DNA from: MPNP01 sp965221445 | GTDB taxonomy: Bacteria; Pseudomonadota; Alphaproteobacteria; Rhodobacterales; Rhodobacteraceae | NCBI GenBank assembly: GCA_965221445.1 | Contig: CBDCSF010000013.1 | Location: forward strand, 434,001-498,000 | Direction: 5' to 3' | Length of the DNA: 64,000 nucleotides | Shown: positions 18,210 through 26,801 of the stretch, in pieces | How the letters are laid out: each line of letters begins with the position of its first letter | How positions within the stretch are numbered: position 1 is the first letter of the stretch | Notes under the pieces: model-generated | Databases searched by the model: none | What the model was told of the DNA's origin: nothing | The model's input: the letters and a program-made list of their open reading frames with translations, nothing else | Made by a program: the position numbers and the translations under genes

Positions 18210-18656
18210 CTAGAAATTAGAATTCAACTTGAGCATTTCAAAACCCAAATTGGTAACGTAAAAAGTCCTCCTGTCATCTTTGGCACATGAACCCTCTTTG
18301 ATGCACTTGGCCTTACAATCGGAAGTATTCGTGAAAGGTTTCTGATTGGATTGCTTTAATGCTTTAATTATATCCCCCGTTTCCAATCTGTTCATACCAT
18401 TCTTCTGCAGAAAGGCTGCAATCGCCAAAAATCTGATTTTCTCCGACTTTCCATTGAATGCCTTTAGATACTGGGCAAGATTTTCTTCTTGCTGTGGTCC
18501 TTCAGTTATATCAATAGCATCTTTTTCCCTGGGATTGACCTCAGAATCCAGAACCAACAAATTTTCAATTAACTGTTGACCCTTTTCCTCAAGGAACTCT
18601 TCTGAGCCAACGAGTTCTATTTTGAAATTCTGCCCTTCGAATCTTATTACTGCCAC
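18210..18656 (-). CDS. Uncharacterised 148-residue protein with a cysteine cluster
   Basis: I do not recognise the family. The GTG start at 18656 follows CAGGA by about 9 bases. The N-terminal third is acidic and begins with a beta-like stretch (AVIRFEGQNFKIELVGSEE). The middle is helical (LAQYLKAFNGKSEKIRFLAIA). A C-terminal segment holds three close cysteines in CKAKCIKEGSC followed by DDRRTFYVTNLGFEML, which resembles the end of a winged-helix fold. It lies 30 bases before nadE on the same strand and may share its transcript. Cysteine spacing hints at metal binding or a disulphide (inference). Confidence 0.65.
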   Translation of the reverse strand: MAVIRFEGQNFKIELVGSEEFLEEKGQQLIENLLVLDSEVNPREKDAIDITEGPQQEENLAQYLKAFNGKSEKIRFLAIAAFLQKNGMNRLETGDIIKALKQSNQKPFTNTSDCKAKCIKEGSCAKDDRRTFYVTNLGFEMLKLNSNF

Positions 18657-19527
18657 TTTTCTGTTCCTGAATTAGTTTGCAAATGATAGATAATTAGTTA
18701 ATTTGATACATTCAATTCATACAACACAATTTTCCAGTCTTATTTATCCATAGGGAATAAAAAATAAAATATTCCAATGAACATAGTTTATATATCATTT
18801 TGTATTGAATTATATAATTAATCTCTATTGGTAATTTCGGTTTCTCCATCAATACTAATGACACTCAACCCGGGCTCTAAAATGGCTGTTTGAAATGCGG
18901 AGATGGATATGCTTTAATAACAAAATGATTACAATAGACGCCCATTAGAGAATTCCCCAAAAAAGGGCGACCGCCTGTAAATGCTGCTTAAGTAACTCCA
19001 TGGCATGAATGCGGAGGAATTGAATGGCATCAGAACCTATTCACACTTTTATCACCTGGGAGCTACTGAAGATTTGAGAAATGGTATGGCTGAGGCTTTG
19101 GTAGTTGGATGAAGAACTTCATCTTGAATGCTTTTGAAGTGATCCAACACGGTTATTCTTTATGTTGTGTTGTTGATCGCCGGCCACTGCCTTCAACCAA
19201 TAGTCGGAAACAAGGCTACTCATAAACATATTCGGGTGCAGTCTTGGTAAAAAAAAGAGGATAGGTCACCAGATATATCCTCTCACGCCCTTCCCATCTG
19301 ACGCTCCTCGCGGAGTAGTGGTCATTTAATATAATTATATTGAACGTCACAACTGACTTTACTCCCCGTAGCTGTGGAATGGTGCTACAGGGCAGTGGTC
19401 GCTTGATACCATCCTACCAAACGCCATATCTGGGACCAGATATAGACACTTGAAAAGTGGCTGTAAAGAAAAAAGCACTAAAATAACGAATTGATTTGTC
19501 AGAGCAATCTTTCTTTATTATGCAAAT
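18657..19527. other. Gene-poor region with several hairpins
   Basis: No supportable protein gene in about 870 bases. The first 300 bases are very AT-rich. From 19256 to 19443 there are several inverted repeats: 19256-19263/19276-19283 (8 bp), the palindrome AATATAATTATATT, 19364-19372/19384-19392 (9 bp, one mismatch) and 19426-19433/19436-19443 (8 bp, 2-nt loop). Two similar 17-base words beginning GTAGTGGTC and GCAGTGGTC occur about 78 bases apart. This may be a structured RNA or a decayed mobile element; I cannot tell which. Confidence 0.4.
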
Positions 19528-19743
19528 ATGAAAGATGAACCTGATAGTCGAATTGAACTTCTGAAGAAGGACTTTGAGATCATGCAAGCAAATGTCGATG
19601 CAACCTTGGAAAAAATGCGGGCTGAAAATAACGCCTTACGAACAGATATTGAACGGGGGAAGAACGCCCAAATCAAATGGATTGTCGGGGTTGGTTTGGG
19701 CCTTGCTGCCCTCTTTCTCGGCGTTGCCGTTTACCTGGGATAA
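19528..19743 (+). CDS. Small coiled-coil membrane protein
   Basis: A 71-residue open frame with a charged, heptad-like helix (residues 8-46, including RIELLKKDFEIMQANVD and AENNALRTDIERG) and one C-terminal membrane segment (WIVGVGLGLAALFLGVAVYL). This layout resembles small tail-anchored coiled-coil proteins of the CCDC90/DUF1640 kind, but I cannot assign a family. No strong ribosome site precedes the ATG. The strand is opposite to the nadE side. It is similar in architecture to the frameshifted small protein at 58.8-59.0 kb. Confidence 0.6.
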   Translation: MKDEPDSRIELLKKDFEIMQANVDATLEKMRAENNALRTDIERGKNAQIKWIVGVGLGLAALFLGVAVYLG

Positions 19744-19891
19744 ACTGATTTTGATCAAAATCCGGATAATTCCCGATTTACCTCTCTCATTTTCGATTTA
19801 ACGCACATCTTCGCCCTTTGAGGTATCTGAACACCTCAGAAATCAACCCCTTTTACTTTCCTGGACTGTTAGGAAAAGTTAGCAAAGCTTC

Positions 19892-20158
19892 TTAATTGCC
19901 AGGTGGTTTCGGTGTCAAGTCAAAGGGATCCTTATACCCGGGCGATTTCTCCGAACCTGATTCCTCAATGCGTGGGTCCACAGTGGGACGGGTTTCGGAT
20001 TGGCTGGATTCAGGTTTAACATTACTCGATGGAGTCACCCAGCTCCAGATTTTTTTCCATAATCGTCAAGTTGTTGCTCTAAGGCGGTTAATCTTGTCAT
20101 TGAGTCGTTCATGTCGGCGGCGGATTCGTTCAGTTTCAAGCTCTTGATATCTTCTCAT
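19892..20158 (-). pseudogene. Frameshifted small coiled-coil gene (A-tract slip)
   Basis: Minus-strand reading gives a helical N part in one frame (MNDSMTRLTALEQQLDDYGKK from ATG at 20112, or from a TTG at 20139) and a Pro/Ser-rich C part in another (IWSWVTPSSNVK to DLTPKPPGN, stop at 19892). They join perfectly if the A7 tract at 20050-20056 had one more A. A second frame from ATG at 20158 (MRRYQELETERIRRRHERLN) also looks coiled-coil but hits TGA before the tract. Either the gene is broken, the assembly has a homopolymer error, or slippage is used. No homologue recognised. Confidence 0.4.
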
Positions 20159-20280
20159 AATTGAATTTATATCTAGTGTTTGGTAAATCATAGATGTTAC
20201 TAAGAATAAAGAGTTATTTTCCCCGAAAGTTAAAATTAGTGGCAGTCTTGAAGCAAAATGCTCTTCATGAAGGAAAATTG

Positions 20281-22431
20281 ATGAATTATTTTATCCGCAT
20301 CTACATTCTTACCTCCTTCCTACTGATTGTACCCTTTTTTAGTTTTGCACAAACTGACACAAGTCAAGGTAATTATGAAGGTGATTACTTTGACGGTCAA
20401 AGGCATGGCAAAGGAATCCTAACACTTGAAAATGGTTATGTCTACGAGGGTGACTGGGTTCAAGGCGAAAGAACCGGAGAAGGTAGGGAAGAATTTGGCA
20501 ACGGAACCATTTACACGGGTTCCTTTATGAATGGCAAACCTCATGGTAAGGGTGAGGTAATCCTTTCTTCGGGTTATTCCTACAACGGTTTCTGGGAAAA
20601 TGGCAAAAAACATGGTACGGGTTTTGAAACCTACTCCAAGGGTGGTTCATTTGAGGGTCATTTTGTAGATGACCAAAAATATGGCCAGGGCAGAAGAGTA
20701 TTTGTGGATGGTCAGGTCATTGAAGGAATATGGGTTGAGGATGTTTTGTCAGGTGAGGCAACGATTTACTACAGCGACGGAACCGTTTTTCAGGGACAGT
20801 TTGTGGAAGGTATCCAGGAAGGATTTGGGACTTACAATTCCCCGGACGGTTTTTCCTATTCCGGTGATTGGAAAAATGGTAAAATGTCAGGGGTAGGAGA
20901 AATTATCTTTCCTGATGGAAGCAAATATACAGGGGAAGTAGACAACCAACAACCACAAGGCAAAGGAACCATTATTCGATCGGATGGATCTTACTTTGAA
21001 GGTAGTTTTGACAATGGCCCTGTTGAAGGAGTTGGAACTATACTGAATGAAGATGGATCTCTGCTTGAGGGTCGTTGGGAGGATGGAGAGTTTATCCAAC
21101 TTCTTTCAATTACATATACTGACGGAAGTTATTTGAAAGGCAGTTTTTTTGATGGTAATTTAAATGGTAAAGGAACCTACAGCGATGGTAAGGGATTTAC
21201 CTATTCAGGGGACTGGGTAAATGGAAACATGACCGGTATAGGTAGTATTACCTTCCCAGATAAGTCGACATATCATGGTCAGGTCGTCAATGGTCTTCAG
21301 GAGGGTACAGGGACTTTCAATTTTGAAGATATTCTTTATGAAGGCAGCTGGTCTTCAGGAAAAATGCATGGTACCGGAAAGGAAACCTATGCTGATGGTT
21401 CTTTTTTTGAAGGCTCTTTTGTTGAGGGAGTCAAACATGGCCCTGGTAAATTGTCATTACCAGATGGAACCGTCTACACAGGAAAATGGGTAGATGGTAT
21501 TTTCCCCCAATCCCTAACTATCAATTTTGGTAATGGGGTGATTTACCAAGGGGAAGTGGAACAAGGGGAACCTGAAGGGCAAGGATCTATGATCTTCCCA
21601 AGTGGTGATGCCTATGTCGGAAACTTTGTCAACGGTCAAATGGAAGGTCAGGGTCAGTATAAAAGCAAAACCGAAGGTTCCAGTTATCAGGGTGAATGGC
21701 TTGCTGGTCGTCAAACCGGGCAAGGAAAAAAAACGTTTACGAATGGAACCATTTTTGAAGGAACATTTCTCAATGGAGTATTAAATGGCGAAGGGCGTTT
21801 TATCAACACTGATGGTGTTTCGTACCAGGGAACATGGCAGAACGGGATAGTATCAGGAGAGGGTACCTATAATTACTCAGACGGTACAGTTTACATAGGT
21901 GAACTGATAAACGGTAGTCCCAACGGGACAGGAAAAATGATCCGAACCAATGGGCAGATCCTGGATGGGAAATGGGATGACGGAAATTTCGTTGAAGGCA
22001 TGATACAAATTCTGTACGAGAATGGTGATTCCTATAAAGGGGGATTCAAAAATAACAATTTTAACGGTAATGGAACTTTAATCCTTGCCGATGTAAGATC
22101 TACCGGGGAATGGAAGGATGGTAACCTTAATGGGTTAGGAGAAATTCACTACCCAGATGGCACAATTATCAAGGGCAATTTTGTCGCAGGTATCCTGTCA
22201 GGTTTTGGTACCCAGAGCAATCCAAACGGTTTCTTTTATGAGGGCCATTGGAAAGATGGGGTATTTGAGGGTGAAGGGAAAGCCACCTATGCCGACGGAT
22301 CAATCTACACAGGTGAATTCCATGATGGCAAACCCCATGGCAAGGGACGTTTGGTTTCTCGGGATGGAGAACAGTTTGACGTTACCTTTTCCCATGGCGA
22401 AAATATAGAGAGTATTCCAACTGAAAATTAG
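20281..22431 (+). CDS. Exported MORN-repeat protein
   Basis: From the ATG at 20281 the protein has 716 residues: a signal peptide (MNYFIRIYILTSFLLIVPFF, cleavage after SFAQ) and then about 29 MORN-type repeats of 23 residues with the pattern YxGxWxxGxxxGxGxxxxxDGxx to the end. AAGGA lies 6 bases upstream; a start at 20194 would bury the signal peptide. MORN arrays form extended beta-hairpin scaffolds binding lipids or proteins; in bacteria their functions are largely unknown. Units of the degenerate form WxDGxFxQ that lose the GxG turn recur near nt 20725, 21072, 21484 and 21970, spaced about 5, 6 and 7 units. No enzymatic domain is fused. Periplasmic or surface location is inferred. Confidence 0.85.
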   Translation: MNYFIRIYILTSFLLIVPFFSFAQTDTSQGNYEGDYFDGQRHGKGILTLENGYVYEGDWVQGERTGEGREEFGNGTIYTGSFMNGKPHGKGEVILSSGYSYNGFWENGKKHGTGFETYSKGGSFEGHFVDDQKYGQGRRVFVDGQVIEGIWVEDVLSGEATIYYSDGTVFQGQFVEGIQEGFGTYNSPDGFSYSGDWKNGKMSGVGEIIFPDGSKYTGEVDNQQPQGKGTIIRSDGSYFEGSFDNGPVEGVGTILNEDGSLLEGRWEDGEFIQLLSITYTDGSYLKGSFFDGNLNGKGTYSDGKGFTYSGDWVNGNMTGIGSITFPDKSTYHGQVVNGLQEGTGTFNFEDILYEGSWSSGKMHGTGKETYADGSFFEGSFVEGVKHGPGKLSLPDGTVYTGKWVDGIFPQSLTINFGNGVIYQGEVEQGEPEGQGSMIFPSGDAYVGNFVNGQMEGQGQYKSKTEGSSYQGEWLAGRQTGQGKKTFTNGTIFEGTFLNGVLNGEGRFINTDGVSYQGTWQNGIVSGEGTYNYSDGTVYIGELINGSPNGTGKMIRTNGQILDGKWDDGNFVEGMIQILYENGDSYKGGFKNNNFNGNGTLILADVRSTGEWKDGNLNGLGEIHYPDGTIIKGNFVAGILSGFGTQSNPNGFFYEGHWKDGVFEGEGKATYADGSIYTGEFHDGKPHGKGRLVSRDGEQFDVTFSHGENIESIPTEN

Positions 22432-22474
22432 TATACCATCTTTCGTTCTTGAAATATCCTGGGAAAAAGGTTAA

Positions 22475-22555
22475 ATGACTGCCATGGAAAATTTGCGGTT
22501 GATAACAAATAAGATAGTAGTTGGTTTAGTCCTCCTATTACTAGGAAGCCTCTGA
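22475..22555 (+). CDS. leuL: leuA leader peptide
   Basis: A 26-residue open frame, MTAMENLRLITNK followed by IVVGLVLLLLGSL, ends just upstream of leuA. Eight of 26 residues are leucine, five of them packed into the last nine codons (CTC, CTA, TTA, CTA, CTC). AAAGG precedes the ATG by 4 bases. Its stop codon lies inside the left arm of a hairpin. This is the classic design of a leucine attenuator: ribosome stalling at leucine codons when charged tRNA-Leu is scarce changes folding of the leader RNA. Confidence 0.8.
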   Translation: MTAMENLRLITNKIVVGLVLLLLGSL

Positions 22556-22599
22556 GCGTACCGTTATTGGTGCATCGTTCAGAGGAGAAACCGCACCTA
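22549..22599 (+). promoter_or_regulatory. leuA attenuator with competing hairpins
   Basis: Hairpin A pairs 22549-22558 (CCTCTGAGCG, containing the leader stop) with 22576-22585 (CGTTCAGAGG), 10 bp with one G-U. Hairpin B pairs GGTGC (22569-22573), extendable with flanking TT, with GCACC (22593-22597). The arms interleave, so A and B cannot form as simple nested stems. Neither is followed by a clear U tract, so control may act on translation or a Rho-type event rather than an intrinsic terminator. Confidence 0.6.
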
Positions 22600-22628
22600 A
22601 ATTCCAGACAAACAACAGGACTAATCAA

Positions 22629-24191
22629 ATGTTAAAAAATACAAATTACGGGCAAAATCAATTACTTATATTTGATACAACATTGCGGGATGGTGAGCAA
22701 TCTCCTGGAGCTGCAATGACTCTTGATAATAAAATTGAGATTGCTCAGCAGCTTGATGAAATGGGTGTTGATATTATTGAGGCAGGGTTTCCCATAGCTT
22801 CCGAAGGTGATTTCATTGCTGTATCCAAAATTGCTGAAATCATCCAAAACGCCACCGTTTGTGGGCTTGCCCGGTCATCAATTGGAGATATCGATCGCGC
22901 TGGAGAAGCGCTCGAAAAAGCAAAGAATGCTCGAATTCACACGTTTATTTCCACCTCTGACCTGCATATGGAGTACAAACTTCAAATGACTCGTGAACAG
23001 GTTCTTGAGGCCATTCATAATTCTGTCAGTCGGGCTTTATATCATACTGATGACGTCCAGTGGTCACCGGAAGATGGAACCAGAACTGATCATGATTTTT
23101 TGGTTCTCTCGGTAAAAACAGCTCTGGATGCTGGCGCAACAACTATCAATATCCCCGATACAGTCGGTTATACGGCTCCTGGAGAGAGTGCTTATATAAT
23201 CAAACTGCTCAGGGATAGAATACCGGAAATTAATAATGTAATTATTTCAACGCATTGTCATAACGACCTTGGAATGGCAGTAGCCAATTCATTGGCGGCC
23301 GTCGATGCTGGCGCAAGGCAGGTGGAATGCACGATAAATGGCCTTGGCGAGCGTGCCGGGAATGCCGCACTGGAAGAAATTGTAATGGCTACCCGGGTCA
23401 GATATGACATCATGCCCTACTCTACCAACATTGACACCACCAAAATTACTCATTTGAGTCGTTTGGTTTCTGATGCAACCGGTTTTCCTATCCAATTCAA
23501 CAAGGCCATTGTGGGTAAAAATGCCTTCACGCATGAAGCAGGTATCCATCAGGACGGGATGTTGAAACATTCAAGAACATACGAGATTATGAAGCCTGAG
23601 GATATTGGTCTGACAGAATCGAGCCTGGTTCTCGGGAAACACTCCGGTCGGGCTGCTGTGAGAAAAAAACTTGAGGATTTGGGCTATGAAATCGGTGATA
23701 ACCGATTGAGTGATTTCTTTGTGAAATTTAAAAATTTAGCAGACCGTAAAAAAGAAGTTTATGATGACGACCTCATCGCAATGATGCGTGAAACAACAGG
23801 TATGGCCGATGATGATTATTTGCGTGTCAAATATCTTAAGGTAATTTGCGGGTCAGATTCTCCCCAATCTGCAGAATTGGTTATGGAAGTCAATGGTAAG
23901 GAAATGACATCCAGTGCTCGGGGAGATGGTCCTGTTGATGCTTCATTTAAGGCTGTAACAAATTTGTTTCCACACGAGGCAAGACTTAAACTTTACCAGG
24001 TCCAGGCTGTAACCCAGGGTACCGATGCGCAAGCGACAGTTACTGTAAAGCTTGAAGAAAATGGTAGCCTGGTACTTGGTCAATCTGCTGACACTGACAC
24101 TGTATATGCATCTGTCAAGGCCTATGTATCAGCACTTAACAATCTGTATCGCAGACGTGATGTAAAAACAAGTTGGAAAGAGGGACCGTAA
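22629..24191 (+). CDS. leuA: 2-isopropylmalate synthase
   Basis: A 520-residue enzyme making 2-isopropylmalate from acetyl-CoA and 2-oxoisovalerate, the first committed step of leucine synthesis. The catalytic TIM barrel begins with IFDTTLRDGEQSPGAAM (14-30). The metal-binding motif is STHCHNDLGMAVANSLA, then GLGERAGNAALEE and HEAGIHQDGMLK. The C-terminal LeuA regulatory domain for leucine feedback (about residues 395-505) is present. AGGA lies 8 bases before the ATG. The leader peptide and hairpins upstream predict control by leucine supply. Confidence 0.97.
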   Translation: MLKNTNYGQNQLLIFDTTLRDGEQSPGAAMTLDNKIEIAQQLDEMGVDIIEAGFPIASEGDFIAVSKIAEIIQNATVCGLARSSIGDIDRAGEALEKAKNARIHTFISTSDLHMEYKLQMTREQVLEAIHNSVSRALYHTDDVQWSPEDGTRTDHDFLVLSVKTALDAGATTINIPDTVGYTAPGESAYIIKLLRDRIPEINNVIISTHCHNDLGMAVANSLAAVDAGARQVECTINGLGERAGNAALEEIVMATRVRYDIMPYSTNIDTTKITHLSRLVSDATGFPIQFNKAIVGKNAFTHEAGIHQDGMLKHSRTYEIMKPEDIGLTESSLVLGKHSGRAAVRKKLEDLGYEIGDNRLSDFFVKFKNLADRKKEVYDDDLIAMMRETTGMADDDYLRVKYLKVICGSDSPQSAELVMEVNGKEMTSSARGDGPVDASFKAVTNLFPHEARLKLYQVQAVTQGTDAQATVTVKLEENGSLVLGQSADTDTVYASVKAYVSALNNLYRRRDVKTSWKEGP

Positions 24192-24316
24192 CAGTGTTCA
24201 AAATCTGATTTTTTTCTGTTAGACACTTTAACCAAGCAAGGCCTTTTACCATCTAACTATTGTTAAAATAATTTATCGTTCTAAAGTTTCAGTTTCTACC
24301 AGGGGTTAGGATTGTT

Positions 24317-25363
24317 GTGAAATTATTCCATCGATTGGCAAATATGTTTTCCCATGACTTGGCTATTGACCTCGGTACTGCGAATACCCTGGTTCATGCC
24401 AAGGGTGAAGGTATTGTTGTTGATGAGCCTTCCGTCGTTGCTTATAATTTGACTGATGGCAGACGAAAGGTACTCGCAGTTGGTAATGAAGCCAAACTGA
24501 TGCAGGGTAGAACTCCCAAATCCATTGAAGTCATTCGTCCACTAAGAAATGGAGTGATTGCCGATTTTCAGGTGGCAGAAGAAATGATCAAATACTTTAT
24601 TCGAAAAGTTCACCACAGGAAAACATTGGCCAAGCCAAGAATTCTTGTCTGTGTCCCCCATGGTGCCACAGCGGTAGAGAAAAGGGCTATTCGACAATCC
24701 GTTCTGTCAGCTGGGGCCAGGACTGCTGGACTGATTCCTGAACCTATTGCTGCCGCTTTAGGAGTAGGAATCAATTACAACACTCCTCATGGTGCAATGA
24801 TTGTCGATATCGGTGGGGGAACTACTGAAGTTGCAGTACTTTCCTTGGGAGATATTGTATATGCCAACTCCATCAGGATCGGTGGTGATGCCATGGATGA
24901 TGCTCTGGTTGGATATGTTCTCGAAAATTGTAACATTCATATCGGCTATTCAACAGCCGAAAAAATTAAAAAAACCATTGGTACTGCAAAAACCCCCAAT
25001 GATGGCGAAGGTAAAACATCAAAATTTTATGGCCGCACCAATGAAGGGGGGCATCCGCAGGAAATCCAGATCAGTCAGCGAATGGTTGCTGATGCCTTAC
25101 GAAATCCAATCGAGCAAATCAGAAGAGCCGTTGCAGTCGCTCTGCAAATGACCCCGCCTGACCTGTCCAGTGATCTTATTGAAACCGGTATGATAATGAC
25201 TGGTGGAGGTGCTATGCTTGCAGATTTTGACAAAGTCCTTCGAGACCGTACTCATTTGGCTGTAACCGTTGCTGAAGAACCTCTCAAATGTGTAGCTTTG
25301 GGAACAGGTATAGCCTTGAATAGAGAACACACTCTTCACCCATTGATTGATTACCATAGCTAG
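24317..25363 (+). CDS. mreB: Rod-shape actin homologue MreB
   Basis: A 348-residue bacterial actin that organises the elongasome on the inner membrane. Nucleotide-binding motifs are LAIDLGTANTLVHAKGEGIV (phosphate 1), VDIGGGTTEVAVLSLG (phosphate 2) and MTGGGAMLADFDKVL (adenosine). The N terminus (MKLFHRLANMFSHD) suits an amphipathic membrane-binding helix. The start is GTG at 24317 with AGGA 6 bases upstream; an ATG at 24344 would remove that helix. First gene of a tight mreB-mreC-mreD-mrdA-rodA operon. Confidence 0.97.
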   Translation: MKLFHRLANMFSHDLAIDLGTANTLVHAKGEGIVVDEPSVVAYNLTDGRRKVLAVGNEAKLMQGRTPKSIEVIRPLRNGVIADFQVAEEMIKYFIRKVHHRKTLAKPRILVCVPHGATAVEKRAIRQSVLSAGARTAGLIPEPIAAALGVGINYNTPHGAMIVDIGGGTTEVAVLSLGDIVYANSIRIGGDAMDDALVGYVLENCNIHIGYSTAEKIKKTIGTAKTPNDGEGKTSKFYGRTNEGGHPQEIQISQRMVADALRNPIEQIRRAVAVALQMTPPDLSSDLIETGMIMTGGGAMLADFDKVLRDRTHLAVTVAEEPLKCVALGTGIALNREHTLHPLIDYHS

Positions 25364-25378
25364 GCCTAGGTATAAAAG

Positions 25379-26269
25379 TTGTATTCAGAGGAAAGCAATC
25401 TACGTTCCATAGAATTTTATAAGGGGTCAATTAAGAGACTTTTATTTTTAATTACCCTTATCGTCCTCTTCTGTATTTTTCTTTTGTGGAGACTGGAAGG
25501 TACTCGTGTAGAGAGTATGAGGGCCTCGGTGGTCGGTTTTTTTGCCCCAGCTATAGAATTTTCATTACGACCATTTGAATATGCACAAAATATTTTCCAA
25601 ACCTTGGTAATCGCCAGCCAAGACCAGGTTTCCAATGAAACCCTGGCTCAGATACGGAATGATTTGAAACAATGGCAAAATTACGCATATACCCTTGAGG
25701 AAGAAAACGCGAAGCTGAAGAAATTGGTTAACTTTTCAGAATCAAATGAATACCAAACCATTTCTGCTGCCTTGCTGGCCGATACCTCTTCACCCTTCAG
25801 AAACTCATACTTAATAAGTTCGGGTAGTGAACGTGGAGTCAAAAACGGTTATCCTGCTACAGATGGGCTAGGGTTGGTTGGCAGAATAACCAATACCACC
25901 CGAAAAACAGCAAGACTGATTCTGATAACTGATACATCAAGTAGAATTCCGGTTAAAATTATAAATTCGGGTATTAACGGTTTGATTGTTGGAAACAATA
26001 CACTGAACCCAGAAATTCAATTGCTGAGTAATACCACAAATATTAATCCAGGTGACCGAGTGATAACCTCAGGTGAGGGAGGTATATTTCCACCTGAATT
26101 ACTTGTTGGAACAGTATCCGAAGGTCCTGACGGAACGCTCGAAATAATAATGGCTGCTGATTATAATAACCTTAAAATGATCAGTATCATTAAATACGAG
26201 CCGGAAACTTTGGACGAGTATGATGTGGATATTCTACCTGGTCCCCGACCACAAGATGAACCCTTATAA
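25379..26269 (+). CDS. mreC: Rod-shape-determining protein MreC
   Basis: A 296-residue bitopic protein: short cytoplasmic N terminus, one membrane helix (LLFLITLIVLFCIFLLW, about 19-35), a periplasmic coiled coil (NDLKQWQNYAYTLEEENAKL) and two beta-barrel domains with conserved GLVGRI and GSERGVKNGYPA stretches. MreC activates PBP2 in the elongasome. The start is a TTG at 25379; no in-frame ATG occurs before the membrane helix. It lies 15 bases after mreB. Confidence 0.93.
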   Translation: MYSEESNLRSIEFYKGSIKRLLFLITLIVLFCIFLLWRLEGTRVESMRASVVGFFAPAIEFSLRPFEYAQNIFQTLVIASQDQVSNETLAQIRNDLKQWQNYAYTLEEENAKLKKLVNFSESNEYQTISAALLADTSSPFRNSYLISSGSERGVKNGYPATDGLGLVGRITNTTRKTARLILITDTSSRIPVKIINSGINGLIVGNNTLNPEIQLLSNTTNINPGDRVITSGEGGIFPPELLVGTVSEGPDGTLEIIMAADYNNLKMISIIKYEPETLDEYDVDILPGPRPQDEPL

Positions 26270-26274
26270 TATTT

Positions 26275-26799
26275 ATGGAACCTCAATTCATAGTCTGGTT
26301 TTACCGATTACTTTTTCTTTGCCTGTGTTTTTTGACTTTGGTCATCAATCTAGTGCCAAACGGTTTTACAAACACTTATCTTACCTTCCCTGATATCCTA
26401 TACTGCCTTGCAGCCAGTTGGATTTTCAGAAAACCCAATTATGTTCCTGCCCCCTTGGTGGTAGGGGTATTTCTCTTTCAGGATATACTTTTTGGGTTGC
26501 CTATCGGGTTAGGTACGGCAATTATGTTGGCAATAATTGAATATTTAAGAAGTAGAAACGAATTGATAAGGTACCAGTCATTTTTTATCGAATGGGGAAT
26601 GGTTTCATTTGGTTACCTGATATTCATTCTTCTTTACCAGCTGGTTTTGATCATTACTTTTTCCCAGCCATCTTCTTTTGGTACTCTGATTTTCCTGTTC
26701 CTTGAAACCATCATCATCTACCCTGCTATTGTGTTTGTATCTTCAAACTTATTCAAGGTAAGGAAGGATCAATACCTCTTGGTCGGGGACAATTTTTAG
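26275..26799 (+). CDS. mreD: Rod-shape-determining protein MreD
   Basis: A 174-residue integral membrane protein with about five hydrophobic segments (YRLLFLCLCFLTLVINLV, the region around FPDILYCLAASWIF, PLVVGVFLFQDILFGLP, FGYLIFILLYQLVLIITF and FGTLIFLFLETIIIYP). The sequence family diverges rapidly; identity rests on size, topology and position between mreC (5-base gap) and mrdA (2-base gap). It helps hold MreC and PBP2 together. Confidence 0.85.
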   Translation: MEPQFIVWFYRLLFLCLCFLTLVINLVPNGFTNTYLTFPDILYCLAASWIFRKPNYVPAPLVVGVFLFQDILFGLPIGLGTAIMLAIIEYLRSRNELIRYQSFFIEWGMVSFGYLIFILLYQLVLIITFSQPSSFGTLIFLFLETIIIYPAIVFVSSNLFKVRKDQYLLVGDNF

Positions 26800-26801
26800 T
26801 C

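Noticed and set aside
20731..22431. DNA-level tandem repeat array in the MORN gene
   Set aside because: The 69-base periodicity is from protein repeats; the units are too divergent in DNA to be a tandem repeat array.
22549..22585. Intrinsic terminator before leuA
   Set aside because: The hairpin is strong but lacks a following T run, so I list it as an attenuator structure rather than a terminator.
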